Shown piece after piece: positions 20,700 to 31,090 of a stretch of 64,000 bases of DNA. The first letter of the stretch is position 1. Every line of letters begins with the position of its first letter. The DNA comes from Chenopodium formosanum (lineage: Eukaryota; Streptophyta; Magnoliopsida; Caryophyllales; Amaranthaceae). The DNA is taken from contig CM044877.1 of NCBI GenBank assembly GCA_024500155.1, positions 26,417,501-26,481,500 on the forward strand, in the 5' to 3' direction. The notes beneath the pieces were generated by a model. It worked only from the letters and a program-made list of their open reading frames with translations. It made no database searches and was not told where the DNA came from. The position numbers and the translations under genes are program-made.

Positions 20700-21240
20700 C
20701 TAAACATTGGCTCATTCGCAAAAGGCACCGACATATAGGTTCAAAAGCGCAAAAAGGCACCGACATATAGGTTCAAGAGCAAAAGAGTACCGACATACAG
20801 GTTCAAAGCAACGGAAGCGCCGACATACAGGCATAGCGGAAGCAAAGTTCAGGCGAATTTTTAAAGATCGACAGGCGTGGATCTTAGGTAATTTCCTTTT
20901 GAAAATTATCACATCAAATGAGGATGACTTCAAGAGAAGATGTCTTTGACAGCATTCCCTAGGTTGCGGAGAGTTGTCACGAGCAACTGGAGATAATTTC
21001 GAGCGAAATAATCTTCGATGGTATTCCCTAGGATGTGAAATATTATCAATGCGGATGAGGATTATTTCAAGCGAAATAATCTTCGATGGTATTCCCTAGG
21101 ATGCGGAATATTATTATAGTGGAGGAGGATCGTTTTAGGCGAAGCAATCTTCTAAATTGGAAGCAGTTACACGCGTAACAGTTTTTAAGCGGGATGGCAT
21201 TATCTAGCTTGCAGGAGGTCATCAAAACAGATCGGTTACT
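20700..21240. repeat. Tandem repeats of the copy A 3' region
   Basis: Two arrays lie side by side. The first (20720-20840) repeats GCACCGACATATAGGTTCAA at about 30-36 bp. The second (about 20905-21180) repeats AATCTTCGATGGTATTCCCTAGG at about 68-70 bp with variants. The inverted counterpart in copy C is at 26990-27560. Such repeats just before the 3' LTR are typical of Tat/Ogre elements. Confidence 0.85.
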
Positions 21241-21427
21241 TTCAAAGACGTGTGCTCAACGGTGCAAGATACGCGTTTCTTAACTCTTTTTATCTGTTTA
21301 ACTAACGCTAGTTTTGCAGGTATCGGCGTTACAAGAGTGGTTTAGGATCGCAGAACGTTCTGAATCATTCTCCGTCCCTATCGATACTTTGACTTTTGTT
21401 TTCGAAACTTGCGTTTCTCCAAACTCA

Positions 21428-21444
21428 GTCAAAGTGGGGGCTTC
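21428..21444 (+). other. Copy A polypurine tract
   Basis: GTCAAAGTGGGGGCTTC directly precedes the 3' LTR. It is identical to the tract of copy C (26741-26725 on the minus strand). Confidence 0.9.
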
Positions 21445-23436
21445 TATAGACACCCATTTGTGTCTCCCCAAAACCAAACCCAGTGATGAGTACCTTTCAC
21501 GTCGAATCATAATCGAATGAAACGAAAGTGTGGAAAGTCTAGTGTTGCGGAAAGTTTTTATTTCTTTTCTCTTCTCTTATTTTTTGGAAACTTTATTTTA
21601 AGAAAACAGCCAATCCAGTTTGGTTGGTCCATGATATGGGTCCAATAGTAGTGTAGTTGGATGGGGCTTGCAAACACCTTTCCAACGATATATTATAAGC
21701 CCAATTCTAATGAATATTGAGGAATTTATGGCCAATTTACTAAATTGGGCCCGGTTTGAGCTTTATATGCGGCCCAATGATCTAGGGGAGGGCCTAATAT
21801 GATTTATCATTCCTAATGAAATTAGGAATGGTTTTAGTCTTCTAAATTCTTCTAGAAGGTTCTTTTCATTCCTAATTCAATTAGCATTGGTAAATTGACT
21901 TTTGTTGACTTTTCAGAGTTGTAATCAAAATCAAATAGCATTTTCGAAGAAATTATATTATTTTATCCTCCAGTACGGTAAACTTATCGGATTTTCAAAA
22001 ACGCGTTAAAATCAAGCTTGGCGTCCAACCCCAGGCCTTGGCGCCTGGAACTAGGCCTGGCGCCTGGCGCTAGTGCTGGTACCTGGCGCCAGCTAGCCAG
22101 GGTTGGCGCCAGCCTTGTTTCCTAAGCGTTAGACTCTGTTTTGTTAATTTTTTTTTTTGGCTAATTTTCTCTATAAATATCGTATTATAAACTCCGTTTT
22201 CATTCATCAGCTACATCTATCATTCACCAATTCTCCTCATTCGCAAGTTATCATCAACAATCATTAATTCTTTAGCATTCTCTAAATCATTCATCTCCTT
22301 CAAAACTTTGTGCTTTAATACAAAATTCCGCATTCGCAAGATCTAGAAACACCTAGCCATATTCGAAGTTGCCTTCGCCCTAGACGTGAAAGGTTTTAAC
22401 TTCTGAGGGTTTGGTCCCAAATCTCTCTTTCAATTATTTAATTTAATTGTTTTGATTATTATTTTCCTTGAAGTTACTAACGTGTGTATTTTGTTATTAG
22501 AAAGAGGTATGAGGCATCAAAGTAAGTACTTTAATTGATTTATTGATTTATGATGTAGAAATCATGTTTACATTATTGTTATGATATTCCTAGTATCATG
22601 TCTATGGTAATTTTAATATTAAATATGATTGCTATGATGCTTTTTATTCTCTTCCTAATATTTATGATCGTTAGTATCATGATAGGGTTAAAGATTTGAT
22701 TTTTATTGCTTAGTGAAATTATAGGGTTTGTTATTAATCTTGTTAGTATCATGCCTAGGATCTTGCTATGTTTATTATGCTTTAATATTAACATGAACAT
22801 GATAATTATTATAATTGTTATAATTTATGATGATTATCAATTTATGATTATTTTGATGATGATTATTATTATTCATGTTTATTCACAATATTCATTATTA
22901 TTTTGTTGCTTGATAGTTCTTTTTTATTGCTTGATCACCTTTTATTGCATGTTAAAGGGAATTGGTATTTGCAATCATGCTTAATAAGATAATTAATAAT
23001 CTTGTTTAGGGTTAATTGTGATTATAATTCAAGTGATCGCCAATAATAGTTTGTTTGTGCATTAATATTCAACCAACATAGATTAAACAGGTTTAGGGTA
23101 ATTCTATTGATTGCATGTTAGTCAGAAAGCGCACATGAATACGATCAGAATAAAGTAGAGGCCTATTATTAGGGTATGTTCAATCTCTTTTAGGTTGGAT
23201 TTGTACCATCATCCCCGAACCCTTATTTGGTTCATGACCTTATGGAGTTGACGATCTCTTGGATCGTTAAGGGGTGTAACCTTCACCTTGTGAACGGTTT
23301 ACAAGTTCCTTAAAAAACTTGTTGGCGACTCTTTTGCTCTATCTTCTTCCCTTTTGGATGCCACCGTACTTTAGTGTATGATCACAGTGGGGTTCAAGCT
23401 AGTGGGATTTTTAAAGCTTGAAATTTATTCCCTACG
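21445..23436 (+). repeat. Copy A 3' LTR (about 1.99 kb)
   Basis: It starts TATAGACACCC, where copy C LTRs start TGTAGACACCC, and ends CCCTACG instead of CCCTACA, so both terminal dinucleotide signals carry a transition. It aligns in inverse orientation with 24795-26724, 52201-54155 and 59297-61255. Its right neighbour is a helicase fragment. The long AT-rich frames inside it are not genes. Confidence 0.9.
22015..22180 (+). promoter_or_regulatory. LTR promoter cassette, copy A
   Basis: A cluster of TTGGCGCCTGG, CTGGCGCCAG and GGCGCTAG motifs (22015-22120) is followed about 50 bp later by CTATAAATA (22171-22179). This is the probable pol II promoter of the LTR (U3), with transcription starting shortly after. 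Confidence 0.75.
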
Positions 23437-23650
23437 GCAGTACAATCTTATTCATCAATCTTACCTCTGCATATAAAGCATTATATAAAAAGGTCTTTCC
23501 TGTTCCACCAGGACCATCTATAAAAAATGCTCCTGGCATTTTCTTTGTAACGTGATCCATTATAGCATCAAATGCTTCCCGCTGAGCCTGATTCAATGGA
23601 TTCTTGCATAGGAGACATTGTTCTTGTATTGGAGCATTCAGTGCATCCTC
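23437..23650 (-). pseudogene. PIF1-like helicase fragment (Helitron-type)
   Basis: The minus strand encodes about 71 residues with LNQAQREAFDAIMDHV followed by the Walker A motif GPGGTGKTF, characteristic of PIF1 helicases and of the helicase domain of Helitron Rep/Hel proteins. It is cut on the downstream side by copy A (after KIVLP) and on the upstream side by the poly(A) tail of the LINE. The fragment itself has no stop. It could be a Helitron remnant or a host PIF1-like gene; too little remains to decide. Confidence 0.8.
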
Positions 23651-24794
23651 TTTTTTTTTTTTGGAAGGTAAGAAAAGTATATTGATTAAAAAAAACTGTA
23701 CAAAAGAATAAGAATACAACCCTGACAAGCAGGGACCCAAAACTACACAAGCTTAAACCCAAAGGCAAATAACCACTAAAGTTTTAAGTTCATCCTTACC
23801 ACCTTCTAGGAAGGGTGCATGGAAAACTAGACCAGCAAAAAAAGAAAACCACACCCAACACCCAATACAACAGAAGAAATAACAAAAACAGCAAACAGTT
23901 AAATGCTAGACTTGAGTTGCTGCAACCATTTATAGTCATCAATCTTCCAAGTATGATTAATCATCTGCTAACACCTAGTCACAACTTCTCTCTTTACTCC
24001 TTTTGACAAAAAATCCGGCCTGAGAACAGCTTTATGCCAGAGAACATGATTCCTAGCCATCCAGATATTGTAAACAACTATAGACAAGCAAGCCAGGATA
24101 ACTTTCTGCTGAATACAGTTTTTACCTCTTTTTTCCAATTTTTCCAGCTATTCAGAGAAAGCAGAAGAGAATTGGGAAATCCAAGCCAATGAGCAACATC
24201 ATCAATAACCTTGGTACTATAATTGCAAGCAAAGAAAAGGTGATTACAGGTTTCAGCACCCTCACCACACAGAAGACAGTCACTAGAATCACAAACCCCA
24301 AATTGAGCAAGTCTATCTCTAGTTCTAAGCCTATCCAAAGCTGAAAGCCAGTTGATAATGGTATGCTTAGGAATATTGAAATGGTTCCAAACCCAGTCAA
24401 ACCAATTCACTTTTTCCATGTTACCTTGAAGCCACTTATCGCCATCTTTAATCCTGTATCTTTTATTTAACCATTCCTCATCTCAAGCCCCTCTCTAAGC
24501 TCATCTTTATCCTTACATAATAGTTTCCAGGCCCAACCAGCATCTTTCTTTGGTTTATAATCCCACCAATCCGCATCCTTGATGTAAACAGCATGAACCC
24601 ATCTAACCCATAAAGAATCAGATTTCTTTGCAATTTTCCAAACATGGCTTCCCAGGGCTACCTTGTTCCAGTTTCTACAATGTCTAATACCTAAGCCACC
24701 AAACTTCTTGGGTCTACACACCCAATCCCAGGCAATTGGGGGGGACTTAGAAAGCACAGCATTACCACTCCATAGGAAAGCTTTACATAGTTGG
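23651..24794 (-). mobile_element. LINE (L1-type) 3' part, interrupted by copy C
   Basis: On the minus strand, from 24794, the reading QLCKAFLWSGN, WDWVCRPKKFGGLGIRH and GWAWKLLCKDKDEL is the C-terminal region of a plant non-LTR ORF2. A zinc-finger RVT segment follows (IPKHTIINWLSALDRL, CLLCGEGAETCNHLFF, about 24370-24230). It ends in TTACCTTCC and a poly(A) tail (T run 23651-23662 on the plus strand). The upstream half, holding the RT, lies at 54156-54855. Frameshifts and stops (near 24465, 23970) show it is dead. Confidence 0.88.
24790..24794. repeat. Target-site duplication of copy C, left (GTTGG)
   Basis: It matches 54156-54160 (GTTAG) at four of five bases. Joining the LINE halves with one copy restores a LINE reading frame (RINQLCK), so the single difference is a later transition, which also created a stop codon on the minus strand. 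Confidence 0.8.
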
Positions 24795-26724
24795 TGTAAG
24801 GAATATTTCAAGCGTTAATCCCCTAGCTTGAACCCCACTGTGATCATACACTAAAGTACGGTGGCGTCCAAAGGGAAAGAAGATAAAGCAAAAGAGTCGC
24901 CAACAAGTTTTTTTAGGAACTTGTAAACCGTTCATAGGGTGAAAGTTACACCCCTTAACGATCTAAGAAATCGTCAACTCCGTAAGGTCTTAAAACAAAT
25001 AGGGTTCGGGGATGAAGGTCAAATCCAACCTAAAAGAGATTGAACCTGCCCTAATAATAGGCCTCTACTTTATTCTGATCGTGTTCATGTGTGCTTTCTG
25101 ACTAGCATACAATCAATAGGATTAACCCTAAACCTGTTTATCTATGTTGGTTGAATATTAATGCACAAATAAATCTATTATTGGCAATCACTTGAATTAT
25201 AATCATATTAAACCTAAACAAGATTATTAAATATCTTATATAAGCGTGACTACAAGTATAAAATTCCCTTTAAACATGCATAAGAGGTGTGATCAAGCAA
25301 TAACAATAAAAATCAAGCAACATAATAAATCAATAAATCATAATAAATAATAATTAAAATAATCATGATCATAAATTATAACAATTATAATCATAATCAA
25401 AATAATAAAATTAATCATAATTAACATAATCATGTTAAATCATAATAATAATAGCAAGATCCTAGGCATGATACTAACAAGATTAATAACAAACCCTAGC
25501 ATGTCACTAAGCAATAAAAATCAAATCTTTAACCCTAACATGATACTAACAACCATAAATATTAGGAAGAACATAGGAAGCATCATACTTTTAATCACAC
25601 TTGATATTAAAGTTACCCTAGACATGATACTAGGAATATCATAATAACAACCTAAACATGATTTCTACATCATAACATCAATAAAAACCATTAAAGTACT
25701 TACTTTGATGCCTCGTACCTCTTTCTAATAACAAAATACACACGTTAGTAACTTCAAGGAAAATAATAAACAAAACAATAATTAAGTCAAATAATTGAAA
25801 GAGAGATTTGGGATCAAACCCTTAGAAATTAAACCTTTCACGTCTAGGGCGAAGGCAACTTCGAATATGGCTAGGTGTATCTAGATCTAATGAATGCAGA
25901 ATTTTTATATTTGAGAAAAGCTAGTTTAGAAAAAGAGAGAGTGAGAGTAATCAAGAGAATCTTGATGAGAGTTCGTGAATGAAAATGGAATTTTTACGAC
26001 GTTATTTATAAAGAAAATCAGCCAAAAAGATAAAATATCAAAAACAGAGTTGGCGCAGATAAAACCGAATTAGCGCCAACGCTGGCTATTGACGCCAGAC
26101 GCCAACATTAGCGCCCAGGCGCCAAACGTAGCGCCAGGCGCTACAACTGGCGTTTGGCGCTGATTCAGAAATTCACGCGTTTTCTTAAAATCAGATAAAA
26201 ATTGCCGTAAAGGAGGATAAAATCGTATTTTTCCTCAAAAATGCTCTTTGATTTTAATTAAAACTCTGAAAAGTCAACAAAAGTCAATTTATCAATGCTA
26301 ATTGAATTAGGAATGAAAAGAACCTTCTAGAAGAATCTAGAAGACTAAAACCATTCCTAATTTCATTAGGAATGATAAATCTATATTAGGCTCTCCCCTA
26401 GATCCTTGGGTCGCATATAAGGCTCAAACCGGGCCCATTTTAGTAAATTGGCCATAACTTCCTAAATTTTCATCGGAATTGGGCTTATAATATATCGTTC
26501 AAGCCTCATCCAACTACACTACTATTGGACCCATATCATGGACCAACCAAACTGGATTGGCTGTTTTCTTAAAATAAGTTTTCAAAAACAGAGAGAAGAG
26601 AAAAGAAATCAAAACTATCCGCAACACTAAACTTTCCACACTTTCACTTCATTCGATTATGATTCGACGCGAAAGGTACTCATCACTGGGTTTGGTTTTG
26701 GGGAGACACAAATGGGTGTCTACA
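24795..26724 (-). repeat. Copy C 3' LTR (1930 bp)
   Basis: Plus-strand ends are TGTAAGGAAT and GGGTGTCTACA. It aligns with 52201-54155. The minus-strand TATA box is at 26010-26003, and the GGCGCC-type cluster lies just upstream at 26045-26170. The polypurine tract at 26725-26741 identifies it as the 3' LTR. The AT-rich part around 25300-25640 is rich in AATAAT and CATGATACTA phrases. Confidence 0.93.
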
Positions 26725-26741
26725 GAAGCCCCCACTTTGAC
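26725..26741 (-). other. Copy C polypurine tract
   Basis: The minus strand reads GTCAAAGTGGGGGCTTC immediately before the 3' LTR, identical to copy A. Confidence 0.9.
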
Positions 26742-26989
26742 TGAGTTTGGAGAAACATAAGTTTCGAAAACAAAAGTCAAAGTAGCGATAGGGACGGAGA
26801 ATGATTCAGAACGTTCGGCGATCCTAAATCATTCTTGTAACGCCGATACCTGCAAAACTAGCGTTAGTTAAAAAGATAAAAGAGTTAAGAAACGTGTATC
26901 TTGCACCGCCGAGTACACGTCTCTGAGGGTAACCGATTCGTTGCCGCATTGCCGTTGTTTTGATGACCTCCTGTCAAGAGAATGCCATC
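26742..26989. other. Copy C 3' non-coding region next to the polypurine tract
   Basis: Conserved with 21180-21427 of copy A in inverse orientation (for example GGAGAATGATTCAGAACGTTC). No gene is seen. Confidence 0.6.
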
Positions 26990-27560
26990 CCGCTTGAAAA
27001 CTGCTACGCTTGTAACTGCTTCAAATATTGAAGATTGTTTCACTTGAAATGATCCTCTTCCTCTTTGATAATATTCCACGTCCAAGGGAATACTATCGAT
27101 GATTGCTTCGCTTGAAACAATCCTCTCCCGCTTTGATAATATTCCGCGTCCAAGGGAATACTATCAAAGATTGCTTCGCTTGAAACAATCCCCATCCGCA
27201 TTAATAATATTCCACGTCCAAGGGAATACTATCGAAGATTGCTTCGCTGGAAACAATCCTCTTCTGCTATGTGACCATCTTCCACGTCTAAGGGAACATA
27301 GTCGAAGACAACTTTGCTTGAAATCACCTTCAGTTGTTTATGACAAATCTCCACAATCTAGGGAATGCCATCGAAGATATCTTCGCTTGAAGCCATCCTC
27401 ATATGTTGCGATAATTTTCCAAAGGAAATTACCGAAGATCTCCGCTTGTCGATCTATACAAGTTCGCTTGAACTTTGCTTCCGCTATGCCTGTACGTTGG
27501 CGCTTTTGCTGCTTTTGAACATGTACGTCAGTGCCTTTGCGTAATGAACAAATACGTCGG
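26990..27560. repeat. Tandem repeats of the copy C 3' region
   Basis: About five units at 65-70 bp carry CCAAGGGAATACTATCGAAG and GCTTCGCTTGAAACAATCC. A short array with ACGTCGGTGCCTTTTG-type phrases follows near 27490-27570. It is the inverted homologue of 20700-21240 with a different copy number and sequence drift. Confidence 0.85.
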
Positions 27561-27754
27561 TGCCTTTTGTTATTAAGCTAATGCTTAGGCGCTTTAAGCT
27601 AAGTGAGACGATCTTTCATCAGGTCGATCACTTTGTGCAGTCAAGCCGATTAGTAAAAATCGTGTCAAATTGCTTAGAGGGGCTAACTGGCGTACCAAGG
27701 AACCCAAAACATATTGCAAAAAGGTAGAATAACCTCACTGAGTGGCTGAACATC

Positions 27755-27890
27755 CTGGCGCCGCTGAAAACACATCAGCGCCACACAACTGGTCGTAGCG
27801 CCAGACGCTAGGATTGGTGCCAGGCGCCAAGCCTATATTTTGACGCTAAGGTCAAGCACTTGGCGCCAGAATAGGGTATTCCTTAAATAC
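27755..27890 (+). promoter_or_regulatory. PMD gene promoter cassette, copy C
   Basis: A cluster of GGCGCC-like motifs (CTGGCGCCGCTG, GGTGCCAGGCGCCAAG, TTGGCGCCAG) ends about 13 bp before TTAAATAC (27883-27890). The coding start of the PMD gene is at 28500, after a presumed 5' UTR intron. Confidence 0.6.
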
Positions 27891-28499
27891 CCTTTTCTTC
27901 TTCATTTTTGTTGTTTGCTCGTCGCGTTTTGCTCAAAAATCTCCAGAAATTCACTTGCTTCGTTCTTGCTCGTTTCTCAACCAAATTCACTCAAATTTGT
28001 TGCAAATCAAAGCTTATTTCATCCATTTTCCCGATCTATGTAACTTTTCTTCGAACTCACACCGGTTTTTATGAATTTTGCATGTGTTTATTTTCAAATT
28101 TCATGAAATTTCGAAACTTAGAATGCTCAATTCTCTTTGATTATCAAATTTTATGCTATGAAATTGCTTGATTATGTTTATATATTGCCTTGGGAGTAAT
28201 TTGAGACTTGTTTGACTCAATTTGGTGAAGAAATGAGCGAATTGCCATTGTTGGACCTCTTGAGGTTGGGAATACAATGTGGCCCATTCTTGATGTTTTT
28301 GCAAGCAATTCTTGTCCAATTTGTCACAATAATTACTATAGTATTGTTTGATTGCTTGAAAAATGTCGTTATGCTCAATTTGAATTTGTGCTCTGTTTTA
28401 GTACTACTTACTCTGTTTTTTGCGAACATAGTATCATGCAGCTAGGCGAACCTTAGATACTATAGAACCTTAATTTATGATAAAGCTGCACAATGTAGC

Positions 28500-28970
28500 A
28501 TGGCTAGACATCGAGGTTCCGGTTCACGGTCCTGAGACGCTTGACGGGAGCATGAGCCCGTGGAGGACGACGCCGAGCCATCCACTTCGCTTGGTTGACT
28601 CCCTGAGTGGGACGAGCGGACCTTGTTCTTTTCCCCCATCCACCACATCTTTGAGAGGGTGAGACGGGGTATCACCGTTGGGAGGAGGCACTGTCATGGC
28701 TCCGGCTGTGACAGTTTGGGCGATCTGTACAAGATGTACATCGCCAGAGATGTCGAGACGAGGCTCCTATGGGAGTCATGCGGTCTTGCTGCGTTGTATG
28801 AGACCTCTGAGGCGATGGTTGCCTCCAGCGGGGGTCACCATGTAGTGCGTGCTCTGGTAGAGTTCTTCTGGGACACCACCAACACTTTCCACTTTCTTTG
28901 GGGTGAGATGATAGTCACTCCTACCGACATCAGTCTCATCACAGGACTCGTACCACAGCCGTTCGACAGC
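28500..28970 (+). pseudogene. PMD gene of copy C, first part of exon 1
   Basis: From ATG at 28500 this is the counterpart of 19778-19308 in copy A. It contains the PMD core (TNTFHFLWGEMIVTPTDISL). Three TGA codons in the first 45 codons stand where CGA (Arg) is expected, a C-to-T pattern typical of methylated CpG. The Trp codon that is a stop in copy A is intact here. Copia D interrupts the exon after ACAGC. The remaining exons are at 38838-40713. Confidence 0.85.
28966..28970. repeat. Target-site duplication ACAGC of Copia D, left copy
   Basis: Identical to 38833-38837 on the other side. Removing the element and one copy rejoins exon 1 of the PMD gene (FDS then GIDVFS, as in copy A). Confidence 0.95.
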
Positions 28971-30226
28971 TGTTAGGGTTTGGTGAGTCCGACTCACCAC
29001 GGAAACAAACCCCGACCCAAGGAACCGCTCGCAATAATTAAAATCATAAAGCATAAATAAATAAACACAAAGAAAAGATAACGAATCTTACCCTCGAAGC
29101 GAGCTTCGCCCAAAAACCGAGGCTCTTACTTGAAAGCTACGAGCACGTCAAGCACCGCGCCTCCGACGGTATCCACCCACAAAAAGGCGAACACAACTTT
29201 AAGGTCTACTACCTGGGGGTTAGCGAGGTCCGACCAAAACCCGAGTGTTATATGAGTTTAAGAGTTTTTCCAATATTAGGGAATGCTCTATTTAACTCCC
29301 ACTCAAGCATCATTTCCAATGCCCAAAGTTGGGTATTTATAGGGAATGATGGGAGTATGAAAATCTCTCCCATCAATGTGGGACAATGAGATTTTCTCAT
29401 TTTATTTTAAAGCTAAAATAAAATTATTAAGCAAACTAGTAATAAATCAACAACTGTCAAGCATACATGAGAGAGTAGGTGAGGACCACATGGAGATGGG
29501 GACCAAACTTGCTCCCCACTCTCTCCCTCACCTTGTGCCACATGGAAACCCACTTGCTCCCATATTCCAACCTTCCCCTTATTCACGGCCCTATGGCCCG
29601 AGCCAAGCCACGAGCCAAGACTGAGCCCGGCCCGAGCCCAGCCCGCACCTGGCCCGCACCCAGCTCGCACCAGCTGCTGCTGTGGCGTGGTGCGGCTGCG
29701 GCTGCTAGCGTGGTGCGTCTGCGGCTGCTGCCGTGGTGCGGCTGCTGCCGTGGCGCGGCGCGGCTGCTGCTGTGCCTAGCCGCGGCTGCAACACGGTGCG
29801 CCGGCTCGTCTTGCCCTTAGCATTCGGATGCTCGGGGCACTCCGATGCTAGGGGTATTTTCGGGAATATTGTTGATTTATTATTATTTTGCGCGTCTTGT
29901 CTTTTATTATTTAGACTCGACTTTCGACGATCGGTTTCGACGCTCTAAGCTCGAATTACCGATGTCTAATTATTTAACACTCGGGCGACGAATTAATTTC
30001 TTCCGAATTAATTCGTCGAGTTGGTTCGCATATATTTGCTTGGGTGTGACCCGAAGGGTTCAGTCAAGATTAAGCTGTAAATATTAATTATATTAATATT
30101 ACTGATCGGAAGCGGCCTCCACCCAGGCATTCCGATCACTTGACCTTGCTGAATATATTAGCTTTCTAATAATTCTGAACCCGCTATCAGAATAATACAC
30201 TTGTTCGAAGGACACCATTCCTTTCA
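28971..30226 (-). repeat. Copia D 3' LTR (1256 bp)
   Basis: Plus-strand ends are TGTTAGGG and CCTTTCA. It aligns with 37617-38832 with small differences, mainly in the GC-rich block at 29660-29815. The minus-strand TATA box (TATAAATA) is at 29341-29334. Confidence 0.95.
29660..29815. repeat. GC-rich GCTGCTG/CGTGGTGCGG cluster in the Copia D LTR
   Basis: Repeated variants of GTGGTGCGGCTGCTG lie upstream of the TATA box on the element strand. Apparent frames here are shadows. A related GC-rich cluster is in the leader (36420-36545) and in the other LTR (38290-38410). Confidence 0.75.
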
Positions 30227-30240
30227 ATCTCCCACTTGTC
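30227..30240 (-). other. Copia D polypurine tract
   Basis: The minus strand reads ACAAGTGGGAGAT immediately before the 3' LTR. It is purine-rich in the last nine bases. Confidence 0.8.
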
Positions 30241-31090
30241 CTTCCGGACAAGTGTGCATTTAGTGTATAGCCCTTATCCTATGTCTCTTCATGAACTACA
30301 GAGTAAGATTACTAGTCATCTCTGTTACGTCCAGAAGTGTTTCTCGAAATCCAAGTTTGACTGTCAATAAGCAGATGATTTCTAAAATCCATCTGAGCAC
30401 GGCCATGCATTTTTCACAGTCTCGCTCTTCGAGAGGCCTTGTTAACAACAAGACATGTTCCCTATTGTTAGTAGGGGGACATTTCCAGTCTCGTAATGTA
30501 GCTTCTCTTACTAAGAGGACTCACCAGCCTAATATCTGTCTTTATAATCCCCAGTTACGGCGAACGTTTGGCGGATACCAAAGCGGACCAGTACTCAAAC
30601 AAGAGATCTCCCACTACTCATGGTCAAAGGAAAAGAGTTCCGATAGTAATAATGAGAAAATACTTATGACGATTTTAAATCTCTTAAAGTATCCTCATAG
30701 GTCGATCCAGTATGGTTCTAAACCAATACCTGTGCAAATGATTTATATCCTCATAGCACAAGAAACGGTGCTACAAATCATACTACACACTCATCTCAGA
30801 TGGTCATCAATCGTCCACAAAATATGACCTTGATTAGGGATAATTTTCGATTAAAATATTCAATGTTCACTTAATAGGTGTTTCTTTATCCAAGCCATTG
30901 ACTTGATACCCTATTTTGAATATTTATTAAAATCGAATGGACTCATTATTTAATTCTAAACCACAATTAAATAGAGACGGAGTGATTTAAATTGCATGAA
31001 AAATTTTAATTACTCCAAAACTGAATGGTTCATCATAGTGCTTTACATCAACATTGTTCAAAATTTGATTAAAACACTATAAAATGGAAT
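30241..31090. other. Copia D 3' untranslated region
   Basis: No domain is seen. The plus-strand frame at 30291-30827 lies opposite to the element's coding strand and matches nothing I recognise; it is probably fortuitous. Confidence 0.55.

Larger units (their letters stand above)
1..23436 (+). mobile_element. Copy A: giant Ty3/gypsy (Tat/Ogre-like) retrotransposon, 5' end outside the window
   Basis: The plus strand reads in order gag (from base 2), protease, G-patch, RT, RNase H, integrase (to 14725), then two antisense accessory genes (15233-16739 and 17430-19778), tandem repeats, a polypurine tract (21428-21444) and a 3' LTR (21445-23436). The coding order RT-RNase H-integrase defines Ty3/gypsy. 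The CHHC-type gag knuckles, G-patch after protease, extra ORFs and large size fit the Tat lineage that includes Ogre. The 5' LTR lies to the left of the window. Element B (4828-13025) is inserted in the RNase H. The same family recurs in inverted orientation at 24795-54155. Several stops and frameshifts make this copy non-functional. Lineage assignment is by recognition, not by a tree. Confidence 0.9.

Noticed and set aside
22579..22984. Ile/Met-rich frames in the LTR (also 25432-25644, 52850-53050 and 59793-59987)
   Set aside because: They lie in AT-rich LTR DNA, occur on either strand and follow AATAAT-type low complexity.
23437..23650. Intact host PIF1 gene
   Set aside because: Only about 71 residues remain between two insertions; no continuation was found beyond the LINE at 54856 onward.
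29413..29820. GC-rich frames (Ala/Arg/Gly-rich peptides) and their copies at 38059-38554 and 36293-36753
   Set aside because: They fall in the GC-rich clusters of the Copia D LTRs and leader and are open only because of composition.
30291..30827. 178-residue plus-strand frame in Copia D
   Set aside because: It is antisense to the element, next to its 3' LTR, with no recognisable domain and no conserved counterpart in the window; it may be chance.
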